DNA of 22,772 nt from an uncultured Lachnospiraceae bacterium (GCA_946639085.1 CAMPBP010000002.1:1-22772), one strand, 5' to 3'. Shown: positions 1 to 7,636, numbered from the stretch's first letter. Numbers and translations are program-made. Notes: a model not told the origin generated them from the letters alone.

Positions 1-1005
1 ATATACCTTGCCGCATTTGTTGCGGGAATACTCGTAGTTTTGTACTTCGCCCTTCAAAACAGATCGAAAAGATATGAAAGAGGCGTAAAGCTTGCGGGAA
101 CATATTTCATCAACAAAGACAGGTATTATCTGAAAAAGAAAAAACTGTATATTGCCTACGTCATTGGCCTTTGGGTATTTGTTGTCGCTACTGTGATATC
201 GACTTCCTACCTTATAGCAAGACCTTTTTACAGGCAGAAGATCACCGAAGAGAAATATGCAAGAGACATCATCCTGTGTCTTGATGTTTCGACTTCCGTT
301 GATGAGCTAAACGCCAGACTTCTGGGAGAACTTAAAGATACCGTAACGAACCTTTCAAACGAGCGTTTCGGAATAGTGATCTTTAACACTTCCCCCGTGG
401 TTCTCTCGCCTCTTACCAACGATCACGAGTACACTCTTGAGGCTCTGTCCAACGTCCAGAAGGCGCTTGATTACCGTATAAAGTACAACTCTTTCTGGTG
501 GTACAACTTTGACGATGAGTTCTATTACCTTAACGAATACATTTCTTCCGGAACCCTGGTGGGTAATGAACTTCGAGGCAGTTCTCTCATCGGTGACGGC
601 CTCGCCGCCTGCATAAGAAACTTTTCGGAGGATGAAGACAGGACAAAGATAATCATCTTCTGTACCGACAACGATCCTTACGGAGAAGAGCTGATCACCG
701 TAAAAGAGGCAGCGGCACTTTGTAAAGAAAGAAACATTACCGTATACGGCATCGGTACCAAAGAGATGACCACGGAAAATCTTGTAAGCATGAGAGAAGC
801 GGTTGAAATGACCGGAGGCGCATTCTTCCTTGAGGAATCCTCGGGAACATACGAGTCCATCATCGATATGATCGAAAGCAAGAGTGAGAACCTCGTTCCC
901 GGAAGCACTTACTACGTGGATCACGATCTGCCCACCAACGCTTTCTTTGCACTGCTCATCAGCTTCACCGGACTTCTTGTGTTTGCAAAGCTTTTAAAGA
1001 AATAA
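1..1005 (+). CDS. vWA domain membrane protein, BatA/BatB-like (5' partial)
   Basis: The reading frame is open from base 1, so the true start lies upstream; the first possible start inside the window (TTG at 40) cuts through a membrane helix and is not the real start. In order the visible protein has a hydrophobic helix at the very start, a basic loop, a second helix (about nt 145-220), a von Willebrand A domain, and a C-terminal helix (nt 940-1000) ending in KLLKK. The vWA domain starts with a strand ending in DVSTS, an intact DxSxS metal-binding (MIDAS) motif; the later Thr position reads GSSLIGDGL, so Ser replaces the usual Thr, and the last loop is TDNDPYG rather than TDGE. Helix-vWA-helix is the layout of BatA/BatB (Aerotolerance) proteins, which usually sit beside a MoxR AAA ATPase and a DUF58 protein; those would lie upstream of this window. 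The next gene follows after 29 nt, so they form one operon. The cellular role of Bat proteins is not settled (envelope stress, metal-dependent complex assembly). Confidence 0.85.
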   Translation: MYLAAFVAGILVVLYFALQNRSKRYERGVKLAGTYFINKDRYYLKKKKLYIAYVIGLWVFVVATVISTSYLIARPFYRQKITEEKYARDIILCLDVSTSVDELNARLLGELKDTVTNLSNERFGIVIFNTSPVVLSPLTNDHEYTLEALSNVQKALDYRIKYNSFWWYNFDDEFYYLNEYISSGTLVGNELRGSSLIGDGLAACIRNFSEDEDRTKIIIFCTDNDPYGEELITVKEAAALCKERNITVYGIGTKEMTTENLVSMREAVEMTGGAFFLEESSGTYESIIDMIESKSENLVPGSTYYVDHDLPTNAFFALLISFTGLLVFAKLLKK

Positions 1006-1034
1006 TTATCGCCACAGCGCGATCGGAGTTATAA

Positions 1035-2045
1035 ATGGGAAAAATCCTGATCAATCCGATACTTCCCGTTTGGCTCATGGGGATCATCTGTGTAGGCCTT
1101 TTGTTCTTAAAAAGAAAAAGTCTCGGCGCTTATATACGCCAGATCATTGCGGTGCTGCTTCTTTTTACCATAAACATCAGACCTATGGTGCCCAACGAGT
1201 CGATCAGTGTCGAAACCGAAAAACTGAATATCAAGGTCATATTTGTCGTGGATAACACGATAAGTATGCTTGCGGAAGATTATAACGGCAGTTTCAGGCG
1301 TCTCGACGGTGTTGCCGACGACGTACGCCACATCGTTGACAGCATTGACGGTGCCGATTTTACGGTGATCTCCTTTAACAACAACGCAGCGGTATCGGTT
1401 CCCTTCACCGACAACGGAAGCTACGTTGCCACTATGGTGAGTTCTTTGTATCCGATAAGGAGCATCTACGCAAAGGGAACATCCTTAAACATCGTGCATG
1501 ACACCCTTGCTTTTGTGGCAAAGAAGGCACACGAGAAAGACGACGGAGCAGTTGCGGTGTTCTTCTTAAGCGACGGCGAGATCACGGACGATTCCCAGCT
1601 TCAGTCCTTTGCGGATATCGCAGGCTACATTTCCTGCGGAGCCGTTATGGGTTACGGTACCACCAATGGTGGCGAGATGTACTATGTAGATCCGTATTAC
1701 GACGAACCCGAGCATATAATGGACTACACCCAATATCCGGCAGAACCTGCGATTTCAAAGATCGACGAGAACAATCTTAACTCCCTTGCAAAAGATCTCG
1801 GGATTGATTACGTTCACATGACTTCAAGCAACAAGATCAATCCTGTTCTTGAAAAGGTAAAGAAAAAGGCCGAAAGCGACCTTAGCGAAAAAGAGATGAA
1901 AGAAAAGCAGATATGGGCTTCAAAGGACATTTACTATTACTTTGCAATGGCCCTTATGGTGCTCATTTTGTGGGATGCCGTCTTACTTGCGACAGGCCAC
2001 GTTAAACGTAACAGGAAGAAAAAGTCAGATGACGAACAGCAATAG
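1035..2045 (+). CDS. vWA domain membrane protein, BatB-like
   Basis: 336 residues, with ATG preceded by CGGAG 6 nt upstream. There are two N-terminal hydrophobic segments (about residues 8-25 and 32-50), then a von Willebrand A domain (about 65-270) and a C-terminal helix (about 300-322) followed by a basic and acidic tail KRNRKKKSDDEQQ facing the cytosol. The MIDAS motif reads DNTIS, a DxTxS variant of DxSxS; GTSLNIV supplies the Thr loop, and FFLSDGEITDD is the third metal-site motif, so metal binding looks intact. It is a paralogue of the preceding protein and the start of the next gene overlaps its end by 17 nt, which implies translational coupling. In the family, paired vWA membrane proteins are thought to form a periplasm- or outside-facing scaffold worked on by MoxR ATPases; that role is inference here. 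The domain call is firm, the exact Bat subfamily less so. Confidence 0.87.
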   Translation: MGKILINPILPVWLMGIICVGLLFLKRKSLGAYIRQIIAVLLLFTINIRPMVPNESISVETEKLNIKVIFVVDNTISMLAEDYNGSFRRLDGVADDVRHIVDSIDGADFTVISFNNNAAVSVPFTDNGSYVATMVSSLYPIRSIYAKGTSLNIVHDTLAFVAKKAHEKDDGAVAVFFLSDGEITDDSQLQSFADIAGYISCGAVMGYGTTNGGEMYYVDPYYDEPEHIMDYTQYPAEPAISKIDENNLNSLAKDLGIDYVHMTSSNKINPVLEKVKKKAESDLSEKEMKEKQIWASKDIYYYFAMALMVLILWDAVLLATGHVKRNRKKKSDDEQQ

Positions 2046-2802
2046 CGGAAAAGAAAAACCGAATATTACCCTGATCGTGATGTGCATCGTCTGGTGCCTT
2101 GTCTTTTTGGTGTTCATAGGGCTGTTCTATAACTATATGAGAACGGCGCGGGCGAAAAGCAGGTTTAACAACGATGTATTAAAGGTAAGCGATCTTTCGG
2201 AGCTGGGATTCATCAATCCCTACAAAGATCACCACAATAAAGGAACGGCATATTACGAAGAAGGCGATATGGAGAGTGCGGAAGAAGAGTTTCGTAAAGC
2301 ACTGGCATCCCGTCACGACGAAGAAAGCAAAGATGACTGCGCCATGAGGATCGACCTGGCGCTTTCCATGGTAAAGCCGCTGACTCCGGAAAGTATCAAC
2401 GCCGATAACGTGGATCTTGCCATCGAGATACTCAAAGAAGCAAGAAGCATCCTTTGCACCAACGGCTGGGCCGACATGGACAACATCAACTACAAAAGCA
2501 ACGATGCCCAGACGTTAAAAGAGGAGATCGACGAATACATAAAACAGCTGGAGGAGCAAAAAGAACAGCAGCAACAGCAGCAGGATCCGGACAACAATTC
2601 CGGCGGCGGTGGCGGCGGTGGCGGTGATTCGCAGACCGATCCCGATGACGGCGGCGACGATGAAAATAACGATTCCGACCCCAACGAAGATCTTCTCGAC
2701 CAGCTCGACGACATCATGCAGGACGGCCAGTACGACCGAAGTGACATAGACAATGAAAAAGAATACTACAACTACGAGTATTACGGCGGTAAGAGCTGGT
2801 AG
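2029..2802 (+). CDS. TPR membrane protein with Gln/Gly/Asp-rich tail, BatC-like
   Basis: 257 residues from ATG 2029, chosen because AGGAAG lies 11-12 nt upstream and because the longer frame (from 1942) would add 29 residues lying wholly inside the preceding gene. A single membrane helix (about residues 15-36) is followed by an extracytoplasmic part with at least one clear tetratricopeptide unit, GTAYYEEGDMESAEEEF plus RKALASR (about residues 68-91), and helical sequence to about residue 180. The tail is low complexity: a Gln run encoded by CAG/CAA, eight consecutive Gly, then Asp/Asn-rich sequence ending in an aromatic YYNYEYYGGKSW. TPR protein after two vWA proteins is the BatA-BatB-BatC order, where the TPR subunit is thought to scaffold the complex. 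The homopolymer codon runs are a plausible site of length variation. It is the last gene before a strong terminator. Confidence 0.8.
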   Translation: MTNSNSGKEKPNITLIVMCIVWCLVFLVFIGLFYNYMRTARAKSRFNNDVLKVSDLSELGFINPYKDHHNKGTAYYEEGDMESAEEEFRKALASRHDEESKDDCAMRIDLALSMVKPLTPESINADNVDLAIEILKEARSILCTNGWADMDNINYKSNDAQTLKEEIDEYIKQLEEQKEQQQQQQDPDNNSGGGGGGGGDSQTDPDDGGDDENNDSDPNEDLLDQLDDIMQDGQYDRSDIDNEKEYYNYEYYGGKSW

Positions 2803-2816
2803 ACGGTTAACGAAAA

Positions 2817-2845
2817 GCGGGAGGCTTTTGCCTCCCGCGGTTTTT
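2817..2845. terminator. Bidirectional rho-independent terminator between convergent genes
   Basis: A perfect 9-bp stem GCGGGAGGC (2817-2825) / GCCTCCCGC (2830-2838) with a TTTT loop, followed by GG and TTTTT on the + strand. On the - strand the stem is followed by CGCTTTTCG, giving a short T run. It closes the Bat-like operon and also lies at the end of the convergent S41 peptidase gene, whose stop codon is at 2844-2846. Confidence 0.85.
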
Positions 2846-4346
2846 ATTTCCTCGTAATCTCTTTAATGACATCAACCGCTTCGTAAGGGTTGCATTCTAT
2901 ATCCGGCAGCACGGGAAGATCTTCCTTTGTCTCGTCCACGCGGTGCCAGTCTTTTGTCGAAACCTGCATTATAAGGCCGGAGTTTGGAAGAACAAATCTC
3001 GTTATCTGGCCGTAGCTGTTGGGCATGTTTCCGCTCGCTTCTCCCACAACCTTTCCGATCCCGTTATCCTGAATGAGCATTGCAAAATCCATGGATGCGC
3101 TATAGGACCAGATGGACGTGATCACATATACGTTTCCGTTAAATCCGTATCCCTTTTTGTGGTTCTTAACAAGAGTTTTCTTATGTTTGACCATAACAGG
3201 TCCGAATCTCACCACATCGGGCCATGAGTAGTAACTGTCCACATCGAGATATTTGATGAATTCGTTTGCGACACCGCTGCTTCCGCCGCCGTTATCCGTA
3301 AGATCCACGGCAACATTTCCGATGTTCTTTTCATGTATCTCATCAAACATTGCCTTGACGGTTTCTTTGTACTTATCGTTATAATTGCAGCTTGTAAGAG
3401 TAAGCACCGCAAGGTCGGCGTCTTCGTAAATGTCGTAATAAACAAATCCTCTGTCTTCGCCCTCGGAAGAAAGATCGTCGCCGGTCACCTCCTCCGAATA
3501 CTTGATGTATTCGTCGTAAGTAAGGAAGTCTTCCGCCGTAACTCTCTCTTCGGCAGTGCCTCCGTCGGCGGTTCTGTAATCGTAAACTATCTCACCGGTG
3601 GTATCGATTCCCAAATAATTTAACCCTTCCAGACTTGAAACACGGTTCTTTATCATCCTTTCGCCATATTCTTTTCTTTCGTAACTTACGATGTAGGGAT
3701 TTGCATTAAGCATGTCTTTGTAGGTAAGCCCGTTTACCGCAACGAGCGTGTCCCCAAGGAATCTGTGCTCGTAGTTATGTTTCATGTAATGATATTCCGG
3801 ATATGTTTCCTGTATGCTCGTATGTCCGTCACCCAGGGCGGAAAGAATACTTTCCAACTCGCGGCAAAGATCGTAACCCTTTATGGAGTCGGTATTTTCA
3901 AGATCGTGCTTAACCTCAAGAATCTTATCCATGACCTCGTCGTCAAATCCGTCGTGGGTAAGGGGATGAAGCTTCTTTACATACTTAAGCATGTACATGT
4001 AATCTTCCAAAGCCTGAAGATTTGAATAAGTCACATTTCCGGTGTCTCTTGACCAGTCGATCTTGTCGGAAGGCGTGCTGTTCCAGTTTGGATTCATCAC
4101 AAGCGTCGCAAATATGATGAGCACTGCCAGCGCATCGGTTATGTAAAAGCCGACGCGACCTTTCTTTTTACCTGTTTTCTTATCCATTATCACGTGCTCG
4201 AGTATCTCGATGGCAACCACCCAAAGGATCGCGCCTATCAAAGCAACGGATTCAAGTATAAAGAAACCTTTCTTATTCACAACGATGATGATAAGGATCA
4301 GGAATCTTAACAGTATTCTTCCGATATTTATCAAAACCTTTTTCAT
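2844..4346 (-). CDS. Membrane-anchored S41 family peptidase
   Basis: 500 residues. Two or three hydrophobic segments lie at the N-terminus (about 10-24, 28-48 and 67-84), so the protein is anchored with its catalytic part (from about residue 90) outside the cell. S41 hallmarks are ALGDGHTSI at 170-178, VDLTDNGGG at 348-355 (the family's xDLRxNGGG strand) and TSIWSYSASMDFA at 410-422, where Ser416 matches the nucleophile position of the TS..(T/S)FSA block. The Lys general base of CtpA-type enzymes is not evident and there is no clear PDZ domain, so it resembles the non-CtpA, GDGHT-type S41 proteins in which the His may take part in catalysis. Substrate unknown. The gene is 64 nt downstream of the araC-type gene on the same strand and may have its own promoter. 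The S41 assignment is firm; activity is inferred. Confidence 0.85.
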   Translation of the reverse strand: MKKVLINIGRILLRFLILIIIVVNKKGFFILESVALIGAILWVVAIEILEHVIMDKKTGKKKGRVGFYITDALAVLIIFATLVMNPNWNSTPSDKIDWSRDTGNVTYSNLQALEDYMYMLKYVKKLHPLTHDGFDDEVMDKILEVKHDLENTDSIKGYDLCRELESILSALGDGHTSIQETYPEYHYMKHNYEHRFLGDTLVAVNGLTYKDMLNANPYIVSYERKEYGERMIKNRVSSLEGLNYLGIDTTGEIVYDYRTADGGTAEERVTAEDFLTYDEYIKYSEEVTGDDLSSEGEDRGFVYYDIYEDADLAVLTLTSCNYNDKYKETVKAMFDEIHEKNIGNVAVDLTDNGGGSSGVANEFIKYLDVDSYYSWPDVVRFGPVMVKHKKTLVKNHKKGYGFNGNVYVITSIWSYSASMDFAMLIQDNGIGKVVGEASGNMPNSYGQITRFVLPNSGLIMQVSTKDWHRVDETKEDLPVLPDIECNPYEAVDVIKEITRK

Positions 4347-4365
4347 TTTTATACCTCTTTATTCA

Positions 4366-4400
4366 AAGCGTCTTTGCCATTGTACTACATTATGACGCTT
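4366..4400. repeat. Inverted repeat in the araC-S41 peptidase gap
   Basis: Arms AAGCGTC (4366-4372) and GACGCTT (4394-4400) are perfect complements separated by 21 nt, in the 64-nt gap upstream of the S41 peptidase start (4346). There is no T run on either side, so it does not look like a terminator. The spaced dyad flanks a possible - strand -10 element (TACAAT on that strand) and could be an operator. With arms of only 7 nt the call is tentative. Confidence 0.35.
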
Positions 4401-4410
4401 CTATCCAGTT

Positions 4411-5277
4411 TTAGATAAGATTCTCTTTTCTGTATTTTGAGGGCGATACTCCCACCAACCGTTTAAATGAATTGCAAAAGTAGTAAGGCGATTCGAAGGA
4501 AAGACTTTCGCTTATCTCGCCTATGCTCATGGAAGTCGAAGCAAGAAGCCGCTTGGCCTTCTCGCACCTTACCCCGGAATGATATTTCCAAAGCGTCGTG
4601 CCGGTAGTCTTCTTAAATATGAGATTAAGATGCTTGAAGGTAAGCCCCATCAGCTCCTCAAGCCCCGCGGAATCAAAGGGCTTGTCCGCATTCTCATCAA
4701 GATAAGCCATCATCTTTAGCACCTTTTCACGGTTTATGTCCACGTGTTTATCTTTGATCGAGGCTTCGTAAATATCGGTGAGAATGCCGTAAAGATAAGC
4801 GTTTAAGTTAAGATTGTCGTTATAATTTCTCGATTCGAACATCTTGTTAAAGGTCATGAATTTTGAAAAGATGCGGCTGTTCTTATCGATATGCAAAGTT
4901 TTGGGAAGCACTCTGTATGCACTTCTGCCTCCACCTGCCCCTTCGGTATAAAGAAAATGCTCGAAAGGCAGAAGCTCTGTCGCTTCCTTCTTTTCGTTAA
5001 GATTAAAGTGCACGAAGAACCATTTAGTGCCCTTGGGACACTTGATATCGCCGTAATGATGAAGTCCCTGTTTCAAGAATACGAGTTCTCCGGCTTCCAC
5101 CGTAAAGGCTTCTTTCTCCTCAAATACATGAAAGCTTCCTTCCTCAACATATAAGAGAACGTTTACGTCCAACACTCTGTCGGGGTGCACAAATCCCGTG
5201 TCGGTCACGATGTATCCGCAAAGACTCACGTTCGGCAGCGTATCGGTATACAGTTTTATCCTGTTGTCTGTTTTCAT
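4411..5277 (-). CDS. AraC family transcriptional regulator
   Basis: 288 residues. The N-terminal half (about 1-170) has the small-barrel sensor pattern of AraC proteins: VNVLLYVEEGSFHVFEE, then VEAGELVFLKQGLHHYG, a typical cupin-like ligand pocket. The C-terminal 100 residues (about 185-285) form the double helix-turn-helix, ending with SIGEISESLSFESPYYFCNSF and FKRLVGVSPSKYRK, which is the classic AraC signature. The gene is divergent from the GH127 gene, with 120 nt between starts, so it very likely senses an arabinose-type sugar or a related glycan fragment and activates the enzyme gene; this is inferred from position. A short AGAGG precedes the ATG at close spacing. Direct repeats in the shared intergenic region are candidate binding sites. 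Family certain, ligand unknown. Confidence 0.92.
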   Translation of the reverse strand: MKTDNRIKLYTDTLPNVSLCGYIVTDTGFVHPDRVLDVNVLLYVEEGSFHVFEEKEAFTVEAGELVFLKQGLHHYGDIKCPKGTKWFFVHFNLNEKKEATELLPFEHFLYTEGAGGGRSAYRVLPKTLHIDKNSRIFSKFMTFNKMFESRNYNDNLNLNAYLYGILTDIYEASIKDKHVDINREKVLKMMAYLDENADKPFDSAGLEELMGLTFKHLNLIFKKTTGTTLWKYHSGVRCEKAKRLLASTSMSIGEISESLSFESPYYFCNSFKRLVGVSPSKYRKENLI

Positions 5278-5285
5278 ATGCCTCT

Positions 5286-5348
5286 ATGCGACTATTTTAT
5301 ATTTCTATGCAACAATTGCACATTTATTGATGGTTTCAATGCGACTAT
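5286..5348. promoter_or_regulatory. Candidate AraC-type half-site direct repeats upstream of the GH127 gene
   Basis: ATGCGACTAT occurs twice (5286-5295 and 5339-5348) with a related copy ATGCAACAAT (5307-5316) between them. The first two copies are 21 nt apart start to start, two helical turns, which is the usual spacing of direct half-sites for AraC-family dimers. The third copy runs into an AT-rich stretch containing possible -10 elements (TATACT 5346-5351 or TATATA 5357-5362) with only poor -35 matches, as expected for an activator-dependent promoter. Binding is inferred, not shown. Confidence 0.45.
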
Positions 5349-5397
5349 ACTGTAAATATATAAAGAAACCGATTGTCTGTCAAACGGAGGTTACATT

Positions 5398-7260
5398 ATG
5401 AGATCATTATTCGGAAGGAACATCGAGTTAAGAGAAGGCGAGCTTCTTCAAAAGGAAGCCGACAACAGAAACTATCTTGATGAACTTAAATCCAATGCAC
5501 TTTTACAGAATTTTTATCAGGAAGCGGGCTTAAACCAGAACTTCGGAAGCAAGTTCATGGCTCATACCGGCTGGGAAGATCCGTCCTGTCAGTTAAGAGG
5601 ACATTTCCTGGGACACTACTTAAGCGCATGCGCAATGCGTTATCATGAGACCGGCGACGAAGAGATACTTGCAAAAGCAAATCATATCGTACACGAACTC
5701 AAGCGCTGCCAGATTGAGAACGGCGGTCTTTGGGCAGCTTCCATACCTGAAAAATACTTTTACTGGATCGCAAGAGGCAAGCAGGTCTGGGCACCTCATT
5801 ATAACGTTCACAAGACGTTCATGGGGCTTTGCGATATGTATCGCTACGCAAAGAATGAGGAAGCACTTGAGATAGCAAAAGACTTTTCCAAGTGGTTTTA
5901 CGATTTCACGAACGGCAAGACAAGAGAGGAAATGGACAACATCCTTGATTTCGAGACCGGCGGAATGCTGGAGATTTGGGCAGATCTTTATGAATTCACA
6001 AGCGATAACATGTATCTTGAACTCATCGAGCGCTACGACCGTCACAGGCTTTTCGACAAGCTTCTTGAAGGTGTGGACGTTCTTACGAACATGCATGCAA
6101 ACACCACCATTCCCGAAGCCATCGGAGCCGCAAGAGTTTTCGAAGTCACCGGTATAAAAAGATACAAAGAGATAGCATTGAAATACTGGGAACTTGCGGT
6201 AGACAAACGCGGATCCTTCGTGACCGGCGGACAGACCTGCGGTGAGATATGGACTCCTTTGAAGTCTATGGCGGAACGTCTGGGTGATAAGAATCAGGAG
6301 CATTGCACCGTATACAACATGATCCGTCTTGCAGACATTCTTTTCCAATGGACCGGCGAAGCAAGATTTCTTGATTATATCGAGCAAAACCTCTATAACG
6401 GCATAATGGCCCAGGGATATTTCAGGGGCGGTCACGCCAACGGACAGACCGCGGAATATCCCGAAGACGGTCTTATCACATATTTCCTTCCCATGTCCGC
6501 AGGACTCAGAAAAGGCTGGGGACAGAAGTTTTCAGATTTCTTCTGTTGCCACGGCACGCTGGTTCAGGCAAATGCCGCACACAACAAATATCTTTACTAT
6601 CAGAACGATTCTGAGATCGCAGTGGGAATATATGCAGCAAGCAAGGCGACATTTAAGATTGGAAACAAAGAAGTCTCTATAGAACAGTACAGAGACACCT
6701 TAAGCGGAAGCTTCCACTCCTCAAGCACTTCTTCCGCCGAGCAGGCGATAGATGCAAACACTCACATCTATCCTCACCAGCCCGATCTGCGAAAAGAAAA
6801 CTTCAAAATCAAGGTCGACGGCGAAGTTACGTTTACGTTATCCTTAAGACTTCCTAAGTGGCTTAAGAGAAAGCCCACCCTTACCGTTAACGGTGAAATT
6901 GTCGATATCGACGCTTTGTCAAAAGACGGATTTGTAAGGCTTGAGCGTAGGTTTAAGGATGGCGACGAGGTTTCTTTCTGCCTTCCTATGGACATTTACG
7001 CAACGCTTCTTGAAGGCTCCGACAACATGTACGCCTTCTCCTACGGTCCCATCGCTTTGGCGGGCCTTTCCGATGCCGAGAGAACGCTGCACCTTAAAGG
7101 ACACGATATAAGCGAACTCCTTGTTCATGACAACGAGCGCGAGTGGGGCTTCTGGAAAGAGACGTTCAAGACAAGATACCAGGACACCGGAATTAAGTTC
7201 ATTCCTCTTAAGAACATCGGTTATGAAAGATATCAGGTATATTTTCCGGTTGAAGAATAA
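5398..7260 (+). CDS. GH127 beta-L-arabinofuranosidase (DUF1680 family)
   Basis: 620 residues, ATG with GGAGG about 9 nt upstream. No signal peptide, so it acts on imported oligosaccharides in the cytosol. The all-alpha catalytic barrel fills about residues 1-400 and beta-sandwich sequence follows to the end. The zinc-thiolate active site known from Bifidobacterium HypBA1 (Glu338, Cys340, Cys417, Cys418) is matched by Glu301 and Cys303 in QEHCTVYN and by Cys383-Cys384 in FFCCHGT, so the enzyme should be active; Cys383 aligns with the nucleophile. HypBA1 releases L-arabinose from beta-linked arabino-oligosaccharides of plant hydroxyproline-rich glycoproteins; the exact linkage here cannot be read from sequence, and GH146 shares the same motif. 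Divergent from an AraC regulator and followed by its own terminator; no transporter or arabinose catabolic gene is adjacent. Confidence 0.9.
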   Translation: MRSLFGRNIELREGELLQKEADNRNYLDELKSNALLQNFYQEAGLNQNFGSKFMAHTGWEDPSCQLRGHFLGHYLSACAMRYHETGDEEILAKANHIVHELKRCQIENGGLWAASIPEKYFYWIARGKQVWAPHYNVHKTFMGLCDMYRYAKNEEALEIAKDFSKWFYDFTNGKTREEMDNILDFETGGMLEIWADLYEFTSDNMYLELIERYDRHRLFDKLLEGVDVLTNMHANTTIPEAIGAARVFEVTGIKRYKEIALKYWELAVDKRGSFVTGGQTCGEIWTPLKSMAERLGDKNQEHCTVYNMIRLADILFQWTGEARFLDYIEQNLYNGIMAQGYFRGGHANGQTAEYPEDGLITYFLPMSAGLRKGWGQKFSDFFCCHGTLVQANAAHNKYLYYQNDSEIAVGIYAASKATFKIGNKEVSIEQYRDTLSGSFHSSSTSSAEQAIDANTHIYPHQPDLRKENFKIKVDGEVTFTLSLRLPKWLKRKPTLTVNGEIVDIDALSKDGFVRLERRFKDGDEVSFCLPMDIYATLLEGSDNMYAFSYGPIALAGLSDAERTLHLKGHDISELLVHDNEREWGFWKETFKTRYQDTGIKFIPLKNIGYERYQVYFPVEE

Positions 7261-7267
7261 AGAAAAA

Positions 7268-7297
7268 GCGGGAGGTGAAAGCCTCCCGCGATTTGTT
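7268..7297 (+). terminator. Rho-independent terminator of the GH127 gene
   Basis: Stem GCGGGAGGT (7268-7276) / GCCTCCCGC (7281-7289), eight Watson-Crick pairs plus one G-T, with a GAAA tetraloop, then GATTTGTTTT. The stem is nearly the same as the one at 2817-2838. It lies 8 nt after the GH127 stop codon. Confidence 0.8.
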
Positions 7298-7321
7298 TTA
7301 AATGATAAAATTGTAAAAAGT

Positions 7322-7516
7322 TTATGATTCTCGATCGACAATATAATCTAAGCTTACCTTGTAATAGTCGGCAAGTTTGATCAATAAATTAACCGGAATT
7401 AAACGAGTCCCTGTTTCATATCTTCGATATACCTCTCGTTGTATGTTTAATATATTCGCTACTTCTTCCTGAGAAAGATTCTCTCTTAATCTTAATTCCT
7501 TAATCCGTTTAAACAT
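7322..7516 (-). CDS. Small XRE/Cro-type helix-turn-helix regulator
   Basis: 64 residues, made almost entirely of one HTH_3 domain: FKRIKELRLRENLSQEEVA, then NILNIQREVYRRYETGTR, then a C-terminal half with LIKLADYYKVSLDYIVDR, the canonical XRE helix order. The start is ATG 7516, with GAGGTG about 8 nt upstream on the - strand. With no sensor domain it would act as a simple dimeric repressor, probably of itself and of the divergent C39-like gene, whose start is 151 nt away. A - strand promoter is possible (TTGTTA at 7555-7560, TAAAAA at 7532-7537, 17 nt apart). The gene is AT-rich like the two genes beyond it and unlike the GH127 gene, consistent with a transferred cassette. DNA target and inducer unknown. 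Confidence 0.9.
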   Translation of the reverse strand: MFKRIKELRLRENLSQEEVANILNIQREVYRRYETGTRLIPVNLLIKLADYYKVSLDYIVDRES

Positions 7517-7582
7517 ATCTTTAACACCTCATTTTTATTTTATTGCGCAGGTATTAACAAAAAAGTATTAAATGTATGCTTC

Positions 7583-7611
7583 TTGACACATGGGGGTGGT
7601 GATGTTATTGT
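7583..7611 (+). promoter_or_regulatory. Sigma-70 type promoter of the C39-like / solute-binding genes
   Basis: A perfect -35 TTGACA (7583-7588), a 17-nt spacer and TATTGT (7606-7611) as -10. Transcription would start near 7618, inside the palindrome at 7615-7636. The 7-nt word TGTATGC occurs on both sides of the -35/-10 region (7573-7579 and 7609-7615) and may be part of an operator. Confidence 0.65.
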
Positions 7612-7614
7612 ATG

Positions 7615-7636
7615 CATGCTACCAAACGGTAGCATG
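7615..7636. promoter_or_regulatory. Perfect palindrome at the predicted transcription start: candidate operator
   Basis: Arms CATGCTACC (7615-7623) and GGTAGCATG (7628-7636) are exact complements with an AAAC centre, 22 bp in all. The position directly downstream of the -10 element, next to a divergent XRE gene, fits a repressor site for that protein. As RNA it would form a 5'-end hairpin, which is an alternative role; no T run follows, so it is not a terminator. Confidence 0.5.

Noticed and set aside
355..924. 189-codon open frame on the - strand
   Set aside because: Antisense to the vWA gene, which has intact motifs; no ribosome binding site or recognisable domain.
2565..2625. CAG and GGC runs as a satellite or CRISPR-like repeat
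   Set aside because: They are in frame and encode the Gln and Gly runs of the TPR protein tail; no spacer structure.
5620..6435. 271-codon open frame on the - strand
   Set aside because: It lies wholly inside the GH127 gene, has no domain signature and its sequence is the mirror of strong coding signal on the + strand.
7271..7301. GGGAGG followed by a GTG mini-frame after the GH127 gene
   Set aside because: The sequence is the terminator stem and the frame is only eight codons.
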